From the NCBI RefSeq assembly GCF_036373705.1, contig NC_089858.1, forward strand, positions 16,985,749 to 17,049,748: 64,000 nucleotides of DNA, written 5' to 3'. This stretch comes from Amia ocellicauda. Its lineage: Eukaryota; Chordata; Actinopteri; Amiiformes; Amiidae. Below are positions 1-17,508 of this stretch, one piece after another. Numbering within the stretch: position 1 is the stretch's first letter; every line of letters begins with the position of its first letter. The notes beneath the pieces were generated by a model. That model saw only the letters and a list, made by a program, of their open reading frames with translations. It had not been told where the DNA came from and ran no database searches. Position numbers and translations under genes: made by a program.

Positions 1-468
1 ATGTTCATATTTCAAACAGAAATTTAGTTTATTGGAAGCAACTAGTAACACTAAACTTATTTAAACTTTGATCAAAAAGCAACAGCAATTTGAGACAGAA
101 AAATGTGTCGCTAAGCCAAAAGTGCACAAGTAAGCACATTTTCTCTCAGCACAATTTTCCACATGATCTGTAGGAATAGTGAGAATAATTTATTTGAAAG
201 CCCAGCTAACCTCTAAGGTCAAAACTTTTTTTCCCACCCCCAACAAAAGGACGGCAAAGACTTTTGTTTCTGAAAACCTTTGTGCTGGTGTTGGCAGTAA
301 CTGCATTATTTTTTTTATGCTAATTTGTCCCTTACGAATTACTGCTCAAGGCCACTTCTATTAGAAATGTCATAGTTTACACTTTGACTCCTTTCCACAT
401 GCTCCTCCAGCCATTTAGATTAATGGCCACAGCCCAAGCCAGGAGGGAACACCAGGAAACACACTCAC

Positions 469-1263
469 CGCTTCCTGTCCCTGCATCCTGACACGGAAGA
501 GTTTGACGGGCCGCGACCCCAGGTAGCGAGTCCGCGTGTCAGACAGGTCTCCGGTCACCGGGTCCAGCACGGTCCGCAGCAACACACCGTTCTGCGGAGA
601 GAGGGTGAGTCAAGTTTGGATTTCTCAATGGAGATCTTGGCTCATTTTGCTGGTGGCATTCTCAATGAGATTTTAGATTTATGTCTTTCCTTCTTAATTT
701 AATGGAAAAAAAAAAAAAAAAAGCAAAACACTGGTTGAATCACTGTATTGAACCTCTTCTGTTTCTGTAGATTTCTATACCCTCCAGGGAAACCATGACA
801 AAGAGTTTACAAACGGTCCTTTATGCTGACCAAGTGCAGCATGGAGGGGAAACGGGGAGACAGAAAGACAGGCACACAGAGCTCTCTGTCAGACAAGGCT
901 GCCGGGCTGAAGAAACTCTCACACCAGAACCTGTGGAATGCATGTGAGCTTCTTCCCAGGACCCGCTGTGGCTCCCTGCACCCATGACTCTCCATGAACA
1001 ATCAAGGCCTTCTGAGGGCAAGAGGCTGCTGCAGACATGCACACGGCCTCACACACACTGACCTGCAGGCCGATGTTGAGATAGAGGAAGCCGATGGAGC
1101 CCTTCTCCCCCAGCTCGTCCTGCTTCTCCACGCCGCCCATCTCCACGATGCACAGAGACTCGGGTTGGGCCGGCAGCGCCTGCATGCTGAGGGGCTGCAG
1201 ACAATCCTGTACATGGAGAGGGAGAGAAAGGGGGGTTACCACCAACGGCCTGGGCCCTATTGT

Positions 1264-1307
<44 letters not shown>

Positions 1308-4300
1308 GCAGTTTCAGAGGAGAGATAGAGAGGGAGGGAGAGTATCCGAGTCTAACCGAGGGGTCGAGGGAGATGATCCTGACTGTGTTGTCCACCAACC
1401 CCACGGCCAGGAAGCGAGAGCGCTGCTCCCCGGGCGGCACGTTGGCCAGGCTCATGCACACCACGTCCGCCGACATCTCCTTCCGCTCAGTGTACTCGTT
1501 TAGCTGGCCCGACTGCGGGGAGGGGAGGGAGAGGAGATGCGTTAAACCTCCTATTTCTGCCACACAAAACAATTAGATCTTGTTTTCATTCCCGCCCGAC
1601 GGTCAGTGCAGGGGCGCCTCAGTCTGTGAAGGCAGAGAGACGGGCTGTCTTACCGGGTCCATCTCGAAATAGACCAGCTCTCCGCCCGTCAGCGCGATGA
1701 CCACCTGCCTCTGGTTGACGGCACAGCGCACGATTGTCTTCTTGCCCGGGGTCTTCCACTCGTTCACACGCTTGTCTGCACGGATGTGCCGGATACCGTC
1801 AGGATAAACCTGGGGGAGGGGGGGTGGATAAAGAAAGAGACCGGTCAGAATCCCCTTTGGGATAGTGGAGTCTAAAGCACAAGACATCCGTGTCACAAAC
1901 CATGTCCATGGCTTATACGGTCTACTGCTAATGAGTAATCTCACTGGGCAGGAGGAGATTACTAAGGTCGGGGGAATGTATACAATCCAGCAGCCTCCAG
2001 AGTTAGAGCGTGTGTCCTGCTGTGGAAGTTTCCCATCTGTTTGTGTACAATTCATAAACACTGTAAATATGTACATGTATCCATGGAACAGCAGCGTGAA
2101 CAGTGCTAGCACGGGGGAGGGCAGGACTGGCAGGCCGCCAGCAGATGGAGGGACAGAATGACATTCCTGCAACAGACACAGGCGGGAGGAGTGGACGGAC
2201 CTGCACCAGCGCGTCCTCGCCCAGCAGGGAGCAGGACAGGGTGGGCGTGGTGCCCAGGAAGCCGGAGTCTGTCACTTCCTCCACAGTCTCCCCGATGGAC
2301 AGGACCAGGGTGGCGTTCACGAAGGACACGATGATGTACGCATCATACTCGTCTGCAGAGAGAGAGGGGGAGAGATCAGATCAGATCAGAGGCCAAGGCA
2401 CGTCTTGAACTCTAGGAAAGTTTTATCCAATACAAAATACTCAGAATGCTGGGGTGTTTTTCGGTTTGTTTGTTTAAACAGAGGAAGAGGGGGATGGTGG
2501 CAGAGGTACTTCAGAGGTTTCAGATACTGTTCTTTCTACAGGGGGCGGGGGGGATAAATTCCACCTTGAAGGAAACACCTTAGAATTCCATCACCAGTGA
2601 GGAAACGCATTGTATAGTGTGCCTCTCGCTTTTGGACAGTCTGGCCTTGGCAGGTTCATACAGTGATGGGAGATTTCCAATCCAGCCACACACACAGCTT
2701 ATCAACAGATCATCACTACACTCTGAGCTACCCAGCCTGGTCAGAGATTGAGTGTCTTCAGAGCAGCACTCAGAGAAGAGACATGAAATCCTCATCACAC
2801 CAGCGGGACTCTTCTCTGGCCATGGGACACGGCACTGTGGTGAAAAGCATAGTCTGTGCTGCCGACCCCCCTCTATGGAGATATACACCTAGAGGTCTAC
2901 TGTGCTGATATGTTACACACAGAGGGCCGTACAGAACTTGACTGTTTTGCGTGACAGAGTTGGGTTTAATTTCAGCCACTGTCACCACTATGCCAAGGCC
3001 GGAGACACACTTACCTTCGATGTGCCGCCGCACAGTCCACACAGCGTTGGGGTTACCGGGCAGCTCAGACACAGCCATCTCTGACACCTGCAGGTGGAGT
3101 GGGGGAGGGGGAGAGAGAGCTCAGACAGACAGCCATGGTCTAATCAGCCACTGCGGCTACAGTGCAGGGCTAGAGAGAGGAGCCGGGGTATACATAGTAT
3201 TTACACACTCTTGAACAGTTTAAAAAATGTAATTTCATGTCTCTCTCCACAGGTAGGTCCAACAGCTGCATAGATACTGGTAAGACTATATGCAAACACC
3301 AAGTGCTTTATTTATACACTATCACAGAGAAAGTATTGTACCCTCCTTTACACTAAAGCTAAAACATCACATTGCCCAGACTTTGAGGAGGGGAAATAAA
3401 ATACAGTTAAACCAGCTGACTAGGCTACAGCAGAATCCGGGTCCTATGTTGGAATCCCACCCCCCAAGGACAGCAGCAGCAGGACCCCATTCCACGTACC
3501 TCCAACCCATGTCTCAGCACCCTGAGAGTAGACTTGGGTCCCCGGCCACAGGCCACATACAGCTGGGGCGTGTCCTCATTAGCCAGGTCAGCAATCTGCA
3601 GGGGAGACGGCAGTCAGCAAGTGGGGCAGGGCCAGAACACAATACTACACACCGCAACACACAGACCACACAGCCCCGACACTCACTGCTGGGTCTGAAG
3701 AACCACAGCGCCGCAGGATTAATATGTAACCCCCATTACAGTAGGTTCAATATTTTCAATGAACATTAGGATTCAATTAAGAGAGTCCTGGAGATAAACA
3801 CATACACACCCTCTCAAGCCCCCACTCGAGACCCACACAGTCTCAACCCACAGACCCACCTGGCAGGACATGATGGGCGACAGGCTCTCCTGCTCGTCCA
3901 CCAGAACCAGGTTCTTCAGCGGCCGCGGCTGGAAGAAGAAGGTGTCGCCTTCCTCCAGGGGCATCGCGGACGAGAACTCGGGCTCCTCGTCATCGTCGCC
4001 CAGGTGAGCGATCTGGTACAGGTAGCTGAGAGGGGGAGGGACAAGCACAACATGAGCGAGGGAGAGGCTGAGAGTGACGGACAGAGACGGGGACGGGTTG
4101 AGAGGGAGGGAGACCGCAGCGAAGGCGGCGCACTATGGACTCACTGGTTGCCGAATTCCGAGGCGACGAACAGGAAGCCGGTCTTCAGAACGCACATGGC
4201 TGTCGCCACAGGGATGGTATCAAAATACTTCAACCGGATCTCTGTCACCTAGGAGGGGTGGGCGGGGAGAGAGTGCGAGACAAAAGGTGTGAGGCAGGAG

Positions 4301-7300
4301 GGACACGCGTACATGAGAAGGACAAGCTCTTAAATTAATTGCAGGGAGAACACCACTACCACCAGAGAGACTTGGGTCAAGAGTCAGCAGCCATCTTCAC
4401 TGCTTGAGTGGCACGGAGGCAAAGGCCACTTGAAGTGTTACACGTTTCTCCCACTTGTCAATGTGACAGCACAGCTGGGATGGGATTGTATGCACTGTAG
4501 CGCACTACTGAAAGGAAGCCAGTAGACATGTTTAGTCTGCGGAGGACATCTGCACTACCAGAAGAGTGTGTGTCCATTTATGGGGCTGAGATCAGAGAGT
4601 TAAACATATCTCCAGTGCTATGTCAGAGAAGAGACATGAGAAAATTCATCACTTCCACAGCCACCCAGGAACTACCACTGCAGGGGTCAATACATGGCTC
4701 CTTACCATCTCCTCGTCCGTCTCCAGCGTGACCTTGAAGATGTCGCCCTGCTCTGTCTGCGCTAAGAAGAAGAACATGGACTTGGTCTTGTGCGTGGCTG
4801 AGCAGACGAAGATCATCCCTCGCTCTGGGTCATCCAGGTCATTCTGCATGGACGGACAGAAAGAATCAATTCAGATGTGGCCAATTCCCAATTTCCAACC
4901 AACTTACAACTCCTTTCACAGCACAAGCAACACCAGCCACCCCCTTCCTCACTCACCCTCCTGCGTGGGATGGGGCACCGAATGTCAGGCTGGTCTCCAA
5001 AATTCTTGTAGGTGATGTAATTCTCCGAGCAGATGAGGACTCCGCTGGGCCCATCAGAGCCCCCAGGCACTGAGAGGAGACGGAGAGAGAGGAGGGGAGT
5101 GAGTACATCTGCACGTACAGAGACACACTCCATGGACTGATTGCATAAATGTAACTGATGGACTAAAGTCCTGTATCCCCTGGGTCCTGACCTAGCGCCG
5201 ACACCGCCCGTGACATAGTCTGAATTTATTCATTCATCCCCACTTGGCACTCTGCAGCACAGGGAGCAGATCCAGAGCGTGAGAGGCCCAAGTATCCCAA
5301 AATAACCCTCAATGCACAAGGCTTTCACACAGAGAACAAAGGGCTGTGGGGGAAGAACTCCCACGGGTTCAGGAGTGCTCTGTGGATGAGCTGGGCTGAA
5401 AGACGCCACAGAGCTGGAATGCAGCACAAAACTAAGACCACCAGTAAAAGGTCTGCCAGGGCACTGGTCTTTGCACAGTAACAGACACACTGTATGACTC
5501 ACCAGTGATGAGGAAGTTGCCGTGCTCCTCTAGGGCCTCGCTGTATTTGCGCACCACGTGGTTCAGACCCAGGTCCAGCTCATAGAACGTCAGAGTCTGT
5601 TGGGTGTTAGCTGCAGCCTCCCCCGTCGGGTCGTTGTCCGCCTCCTGCACACACGTGGGGATAGAGGCACAGTGTTAGAGGCAGATAGAGGGGAAGGAAC
5701 ATCAGAAGGTGGCGGGTGGGTTCTCAATTACTGGAGTTTGAATAATACTTGTGTATTTGAGAACATGCTTATTTATATAAATGTTCCCCAATTCAGTTCA
5801 TACAAGAGATTGCAATGCATGAAAACACAATCAAATCAGGCCGCTATGGCAAAGGTAGTCTAACACACAGCACTGAAAGAACGGTGTAGGACAGACAGAG
5901 CAGAGATGCACACACGGGCCAGGTTACTGACGGGAGCCCGTGTGGCTGCAGTGCCTGGTCAGAGAGTGAGAGTGTCTTCAGAGCTGCGCTCAGAGAAGAG
6001 ACATGTCATCATCATCATCATCATCAGGCCTCCGTGGTCTGATTTACAACACTGAAATACCCCCGGAAGGCAACATCAGTCAGTGTGTCCACTCTGCTGT
6101 ATTAAAGTGGCTTACTCAGCTGTACCCAGCGCTACCCTCCTGCCTCCTCCCCCAACGCACCTCGTAGTCCATCTCCAGGCAGGCGAACATGGGGTTCTCA
6201 AAGCCCACGTCCACGCCCACCACGTGGTACACCAGCGTGTTGGCCTTGTGTGCCTCCAGGGGAGAGGAGATGGTCAGACGTGCCGCCGCATCTCTGTTCA
6301 GGATGTACACCAGCTTCTGCTTCTCAATCGCACCTGTGGCGAGGGGGAGGGAGAGCAGTTAAAAGAAAGAACCTAGGACTTGAGTGTCTATTAACACAGT
6401 GACCCTCTGCGGCCGGGCTGTGGTCAGTTTTTCAAAACCCTCTTCATGGTGAATAGATCAGAGAAGAGACATGTGAAACTCATCATATCCACAGCTCTGG
6501 CTCGGATGTGCCCTCAGCACATTCATTTACAGGACCCCCGCCCACTGTCAGTGATCCCTGGAGCCACAATACACCCCAAATCCACCGCCCTGACTGCACA
6601 AACACACACAAATGCACGCCAACACATCGACGTAAACAATTCTACGGTTCTCACCAATATTGGGAAATAGAAAAACATGCTATTAAAAACACTGCAAGGT
6701 CGACACTACAGGCACCGAGGTACAACTTTTCATTCAGTTACACCCCAAATCCACCGCCCTGCCAGCGTTTCTCACCAATCATGACAGCACGGCCCTTGGG
6801 GTCGACGGCAAGGAACTGCCCAGGGACGATGCGTCGGCATCCACTCTTGCCGAACGTCTCCTGGTGCACCTTCTCAAACTGGTTCTTGGAGGGCTGGTAC
6901 TCCAGGATCACGATGCGGCCCGAGTCGCTGCCCACCACAATGTAATCTGCAAATACACCACAGCGTCACCCACCACTGAACCCCCCAAAATCACATTTCC
7001 TTTAATATCCCCTTGTTTATTTTATTTATTCTAGCTTAGCTCCTTCCCAAAATATTTGATGTCATAAATCACATACAGACATAGACTACAGTCACCCCTA
7101 CTTACACCCCCCACCGCAAACACAAAACATTGCTCTGAACTATGACCTTTGGTGCCCCCTGTGAGCCGGAAGGCCATGAGCGAGCGCACGATGCCGAACA
7201 CCTCCATCGTCAGCAACGTGTGCACCTTCCCCGTGTTGGCATCGGGGCGCAGCAGCTCCAGGATCTTCCCCCGGGATACAACGATCTCCTGCTGCTTGGT

Positions 7301-7511
7301 TCCTATTCACAACAGGAGGGAGAGAGAGAAAGAGGTTCAGGAAATCCAAAACATCAACCCGGAAAACCACTGAGTAACAGAACAGGGAGAGGGAATCATG
7401 TGCCTTTTCCAAGCCGGAAGCCCCAGAGCGCAGGGACGTACCAGAGAAATTCCCATGGATGGCGTGCGAGATGCCAGTGGCACGCTGTAACGTCAGGTTG
7501 TACAGGAACAT
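469..7511 (-). CDS. sf3b3: Splicing factor 3b subunit 3 (SF3b130), 5' two thirds, C-terminus beyond left edge
   Basis: Core subunit of the SF3b complex of the U2 snRNP, acting in branch-point recognition in the nucleus; a relative of DDB1 and CPSF160 built of WD40-like beta-propellers. Coding exons, in transcription order: 7511-7442, 7302-7147, 6946-6776, 6333-6161, 5644-5503, 5069-4957, 4843-4706, 4248-4145, 4025-3860, 3595-3500, 3087-3015, 2352-2201, 1809-1654, 1512-1357, 1206-1063, 591-469. They total 2133 nt (711 codons) with every junction in frame; the human protein has about 1217 residues, so the last ~500 lie off the window. The start [15 protein letters not shown] and blocks such as [20 protein letters not shown] and [20 protein letters not shown] are almost identical to human SF3B3. 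All donors are GT; the one at 1356 is GTTAGA. Five introns carry SNORD111-type snoRNAs. COG4 starts divergently upstream. Confidence 0.97.
1265..1302. repeat. (CA)n microsatellite, SF3B3 intron
   Basis: About 19 CA units on the plus strand, i.e. GU repeats in the SF3B3 transcript, in the intron 1207-1356. Confidence 0.95.
2735..2805 (-). ncRNA. snord111: Box C/D snoRNA, SNORD111-type, copy 1 (SF3B3 intron)
   Basis: Lies in the intron 2353-3014. On the minus strand: C box GTGATGA at 2798-2792, guide UUCAUGUCUCUUC at about 2786-2774, D' box CTGA at 2773-2770, D box CTGA at 2744-2741. A closing stem pairs CTGG (2803-2800) with CCAG (2740-2737). The guide is complementary to the 28S rRNA segment GAAGAGACAUGA; the D'+5 rule puts 2'-O-methylation on the fourth base, a G. 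Human SF3B3 introns host SNORD111 and SNORD111B, so host and guide agree. Confidence 0.85.
4582..4664 (-). ncRNA. snord111: Box C/D snoRNA, SNORD111-type, copy 2 (SF3B3 intron)
   Basis: Lies in the intron 4249-4705. C box GTGATGA at 4652-4646, the same CAUGUCUCUUC guide at about 4639-4627, D' CTGA at 4626-4623, D box CTGA at 4595-4592. Its sequence outside guide and boxes differs from the other copies. The closing stem is weaker: GGCTG near 4664 with CAGCC near 4584, separated from the boxes by several bases. Expression is therefore less certain than for copies 1, 4 and 5. Confidence 0.65.
5952..6030 (-). ncRNA. snord111: Box C/D snoRNA, SNORD111-type, copy 3, with expanded C-box repeat (SF3B3 intron)
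   Basis: Lies in the intron 5645-6160. The C box sits in a (TGA)n run on the minus strand (6026-6006), followed by the guide CAUGUCUCUUC (about 6005-5994), D' CTGA (5993-5990) and D CTGA (5962-5959). Ends can pair through GGCCT near 6030 and CCAGGC near 5953. The D'-D interval closely resembles copies 1 and 5. The TGATGA repeats make the true C box ambiguous and change its spacing to the guide. Confidence 0.7.
6415..6496 (-). ncRNA. snord111: Box C/D snoRNA, SNORD111-type, copy 4 (SF3B3 intron)
   Basis: Lies in the intron 6334-6775. C box ATGATGA at 6486-6480, guide CAUGUCUCUUC at about 6474-6462, D' CTGA at 6461-6458, D box CTGA at 6427-6424. A seven-pair closing stem joins GCTGTGG (6495-6489) to CCACAGC (6423-6417), the best stem of the set. 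The D'-D interval differs completely from copies 1, 3 and 5, while the guide is conserved. Confidence 0.82.
6571..6761. repeat. 147-bp copied segment bracketed by 22-bp direct repeats
   Basis: Identical 22-base direct repeats at 6571-6592 and 6740-6761 (starting ACACCCCAAATCC) flank a 147-base segment, 6593-6739. That segment is nearly identical to 8252-8400 near the SF3B3 promoter. The arrangement looks like an insertion with a target-site duplication, but a local duplication could also produce it. Confidence 0.7.
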
Positions 7512-7531
7512 GACAGCAGCCTCTCAGCCTC
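7512..7531 (-). other. sf3b3: SF3B3 5' UTR in the ATG exon
   Basis: On the minus strand a TGTCCAG acceptor precedes GAGGCTGAGAGGC and then the ATG at 7511-7509, so the start exon begins near 7531 and at least one noncoding exon lies upstream. A candidate donor for that exon (ATATCG followed by GTGAGAAC) is at about 8315/8313. The noncoding exon itself is not proven. A short ACAGGG tandem repeat at 7534-7558 abuts the acceptor. Confidence 0.55.
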
Positions 7532-7747
7532 CTGGACAGGGACAGGGACAGGGACAGAAACCAGCAACTGCAGAGAAACGGAGGGCGAAGAAGAGAGATC
7601 AGTCACTGTACTGGGGCTATTCCATATACTCGAGGAGTGAGTGAGACTGTTCTATAGGTGATCACTGTGTGTAGCAGTGCAAAAAACATACCCCCCGCCA
7701 GCCCAAATACACACAGCAAATCAACAGATTACTACAATGAGCTCCCC

Positions 7748-7821
7748 AGCCTGGTCAGAGACTGAGTGTGTCTTCAGAGCAGCGCTCAGAGAAGAGACAT
7801 GAAATCCTCATCACACCAGCG
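7748..7821 (-). ncRNA. snord111: Box C/D snoRNA, SNORD111-type, copy 5 (SF3B3 first intron)
   Basis: Lies upstream of the ATG exon, in what should be the first intron. C box GTGATGA at 7814-7808, guide UUCAUGUCUCUUC at about 7802-7790, D' CTGA at 7789-7786, D box CTGA at 7758-7755, closing stem CTGG (7819-7816) with CCAG (7754-7751). Nearly identical to copy 1, and the similarity continues into flanking intron sequence, so the two arose by duplication of a larger piece. Confidence 0.83.
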
Positions 7822-8251
7822 GGACTCTTCTCTGGCCATGGGACACGCACTGTGGCGAAAAGCATATTCAGTACCGCCCCCTTCTACGGAGATACAAACC
7901 TAGATGCCTACTGTGCCGATGATACACTGTGCAGAGGCCCGTACAGGACTTGATTTTTGTTTTGCAAACACGAACAAACCACCGCGACATAAGAGCTTTT
8001 ACACACTTGTCTGAAAACGTGTGCGGAGATCATATCCGCCATCTATATTCCCACACAACTGTGCACAGCTTTTACTGCACTTCTCTAAGTGTGTTTAGTC
8101 TGCACAGATCGGGCCCATGCTCCAACAGTGTGATTGTAAGGGATGAATCAACTTAATTTCCTCTGAAGAAGAGACTCATTTCAACTCCACCAGTGCAGAC
8201 AGACGGAAGTAGGTCCTGAATTTAATAAAAGCTTAAAATCGTCTTGAATTG

Positions 8252-8400
8252 ACTGCACAAACACACAAAAATGCACGCCAACACATCGACGTAAACAATT
8301 CTACGGTTCTCACCGATATTGGGAAATAGAAAAACATGCTATTAAAAACACTGCAAGGTCGACACTACAGGCACTGAGGTACAACTTTTCATTCAGTTAC
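8252..8400. repeat. Second copy of the 147-bp segment, next to the SF3B3 5' end
   Basis: Differs from 6593-6739 by only a few bases. It has no matching flanking repeats, so it is more likely the source or an independent copy. On the minus strand it contains a donor-like ATATCG/GTGAGAAC, so part of it may be SF3B3 noncoding exon 1. Confidence 0.65.
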
Positions 8401-9054
8401 CGACCCCGGGTCCCCACTAAATACCGCCATCGCCACTCTTACTCGGTCGATATTGTATATACCGTGCCGGGTGCGACGCACAGTCGGGCGGTAAGTATGT
8501 ATTACCGGTACAGCAGGACGGATGGTGTTGATATTTACAAGATTTCGTTCTATAACAATGCCATTTCCCCCTCTTTCGGTTGCAGCCAGATCGTAGCGCC
8601 GCCGCTTTCGGGTCCTTTCTCTGGATACACGCACGCTGCCGCTTGAGGTGACCTACAAAGTGCCTGATCACAGACAAAAACAAGTTGATTAAATGAATCG
8701 CTAGTATAAAACTATTACCATATCTTATTCATACAAACTCACATATATATATCGATATATACGTGTATATATAGTTTACTTACCTTAGGTAATCGCGTTT
8801 ATATTTATAAATATGTTTAAGCTTCCTTTTCTAGATCCTCATCATTTATTAACTGTTCTTCTATGCAGCCTCTACTGAAGATATGTTTGATTTCTCTTGT
8901 ATTTTCATATCTCAAAATGTCAAAATTAAATAAACGGCGGCAATCGAGAGAGCAAGGGTCCTTGAAGGTCCTGCGTCGGGTTTCAATTACGACTCTCTGA
9001 CGAATGAGAAATAATGGCGGAAGTGACGACGTTTGTGTTTGTGTGGTGCGGAAG
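8401..9054. promoter_or_regulatory. Shared head-to-head promoter region of SF3B3 and COG4
   Basis: Separates the divergent genes SF3B3 and COG4, as in mammals. It holds a GC-rich part (8401-8660), an AT-rich part (8690-8830) and the COG4 leader. Plus-strand splice-like signals frame 8491-8585 (GTAAGT donor; pyrimidine-rich TTGCAG acceptor). Transcription start sites were not located. Confidence 0.55.
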
Positions 9055-16424
<7,370 letters not shown>

Positions 16425-16962
16425 TCCGGCAGTGACCCCTGACTGACCCTTGACCCTTACACTGGACACTGGGGACCCCTCCAACCCCTTCCACCTTAAA
16501 CCCGAAGAGAGCCGCCCCCAGACCCCACTCCCCATGCCCCTGTGTCCTCCCTGCCCTGCTCCACCACCAGGAGGGAGGTGCGGTGGCTGCAGTTACAGCT
16601 GAGCCCAGTGGTGACTTGGTTCTGCCTGGGAGAATGGGGAAAACGGGAAAAGGGGGTTTTGATTGGGACACGAAAGAGGCGTCCGCACAGGGCTGCTTCT
16701 TGAAGGGAGGAGGGTGTGGGGAAGGGCAGGGGCAGTGTTCGACCGGGGACGAGCAGCAGCAGTGAGAGCCTGAGAGGAGACCACACACTGGCTGTGCAGA
16801 GAATACCAGAGTATACCACCACCCCCGCAGCTGGCAACACTACAGGGTCTCCACAGGAATCAGGCTCTGTTATGGAGTGCTGTTACTGTGTGTGAGTTAT
16901 GGGAAACTGTAAATATGGGTTAACAAGATTGTAAAAAAGTTTTGGTTTTGTTTTCTTCCTTT

Positions 16963-16968
16963 TTTATT
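16963..16968 (-). terminator. fcsk: Candidate poly(A) signal of FCSK
   Basis: AATAAA on the minus strand, 541 bases past the FCSK stop codon and the first such hexamer met in that direction. If used, the FCSK 3' UTR reaches into COG4's. Confidence 0.45.
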
Positions 16969-16982
16969 AATTATTTGAAGCA

Positions 16983-16988
16983 ATTAAA
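16983..16988 (+). terminator. cog4: Candidate poly(A) signal of COG4
   Basis: ATTAAA about 560 bases after the COG4 stop. A canonical AATAAA also occurs at 17236-17241 and could serve a longer form. Confidence 0.5.
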
Positions 16989-17508
16989 TTTATCTTTCTA
17001 CATGGACTGGAGGTGCAAACTTTCTGTTCCCAGCTGGGCAGCATAGGCCCTCTAGTGGTGAGGAAAGTGAAGTACATGATCCTCTCTATCCACTGAGTAG
17101 CCAGAACTGGGACTGAGAGAAACTGAACTGATATTTATAAAAACATTCTTTAAGTTCCACTTACTATTATTATTATTATTATTGTAATATTTTGTTTTGC
17201 ATATTCAAATCTATCTATATAGCCAGGCAGAGGTCAAATAAAAGTCAGATTCAAATGGATTAATATGGTCCAAGGTGTAAAGGCAAAACAACTGAAGAAA
17301 TGCAGTCTTGTTTATGAATGGAGTGCAGGGGCCAGGCTGTAGGGGAGCAGTCCTTATCCCGAAGGACGAGAGTCTCTCCGTCACTCTGACCTCTGCTTCT
17401 CAACCTGCTTCTCATTCATCTGTCCATCCGTCCAGCTCAAACTAGCTGCTGTTCACTGTGACGTCTCTCCAGCATGCCTCTCTGGTCACTGCCCATCAAG
17501 TTAGTCTT

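Noticed and set aside
8464-8646. 60-codon plus-strand frame in the SF3B3/COG4 promoter
   Set aside because: It would run through the intron-like interval 8491-8585 and has no protein similarity that I recognise.
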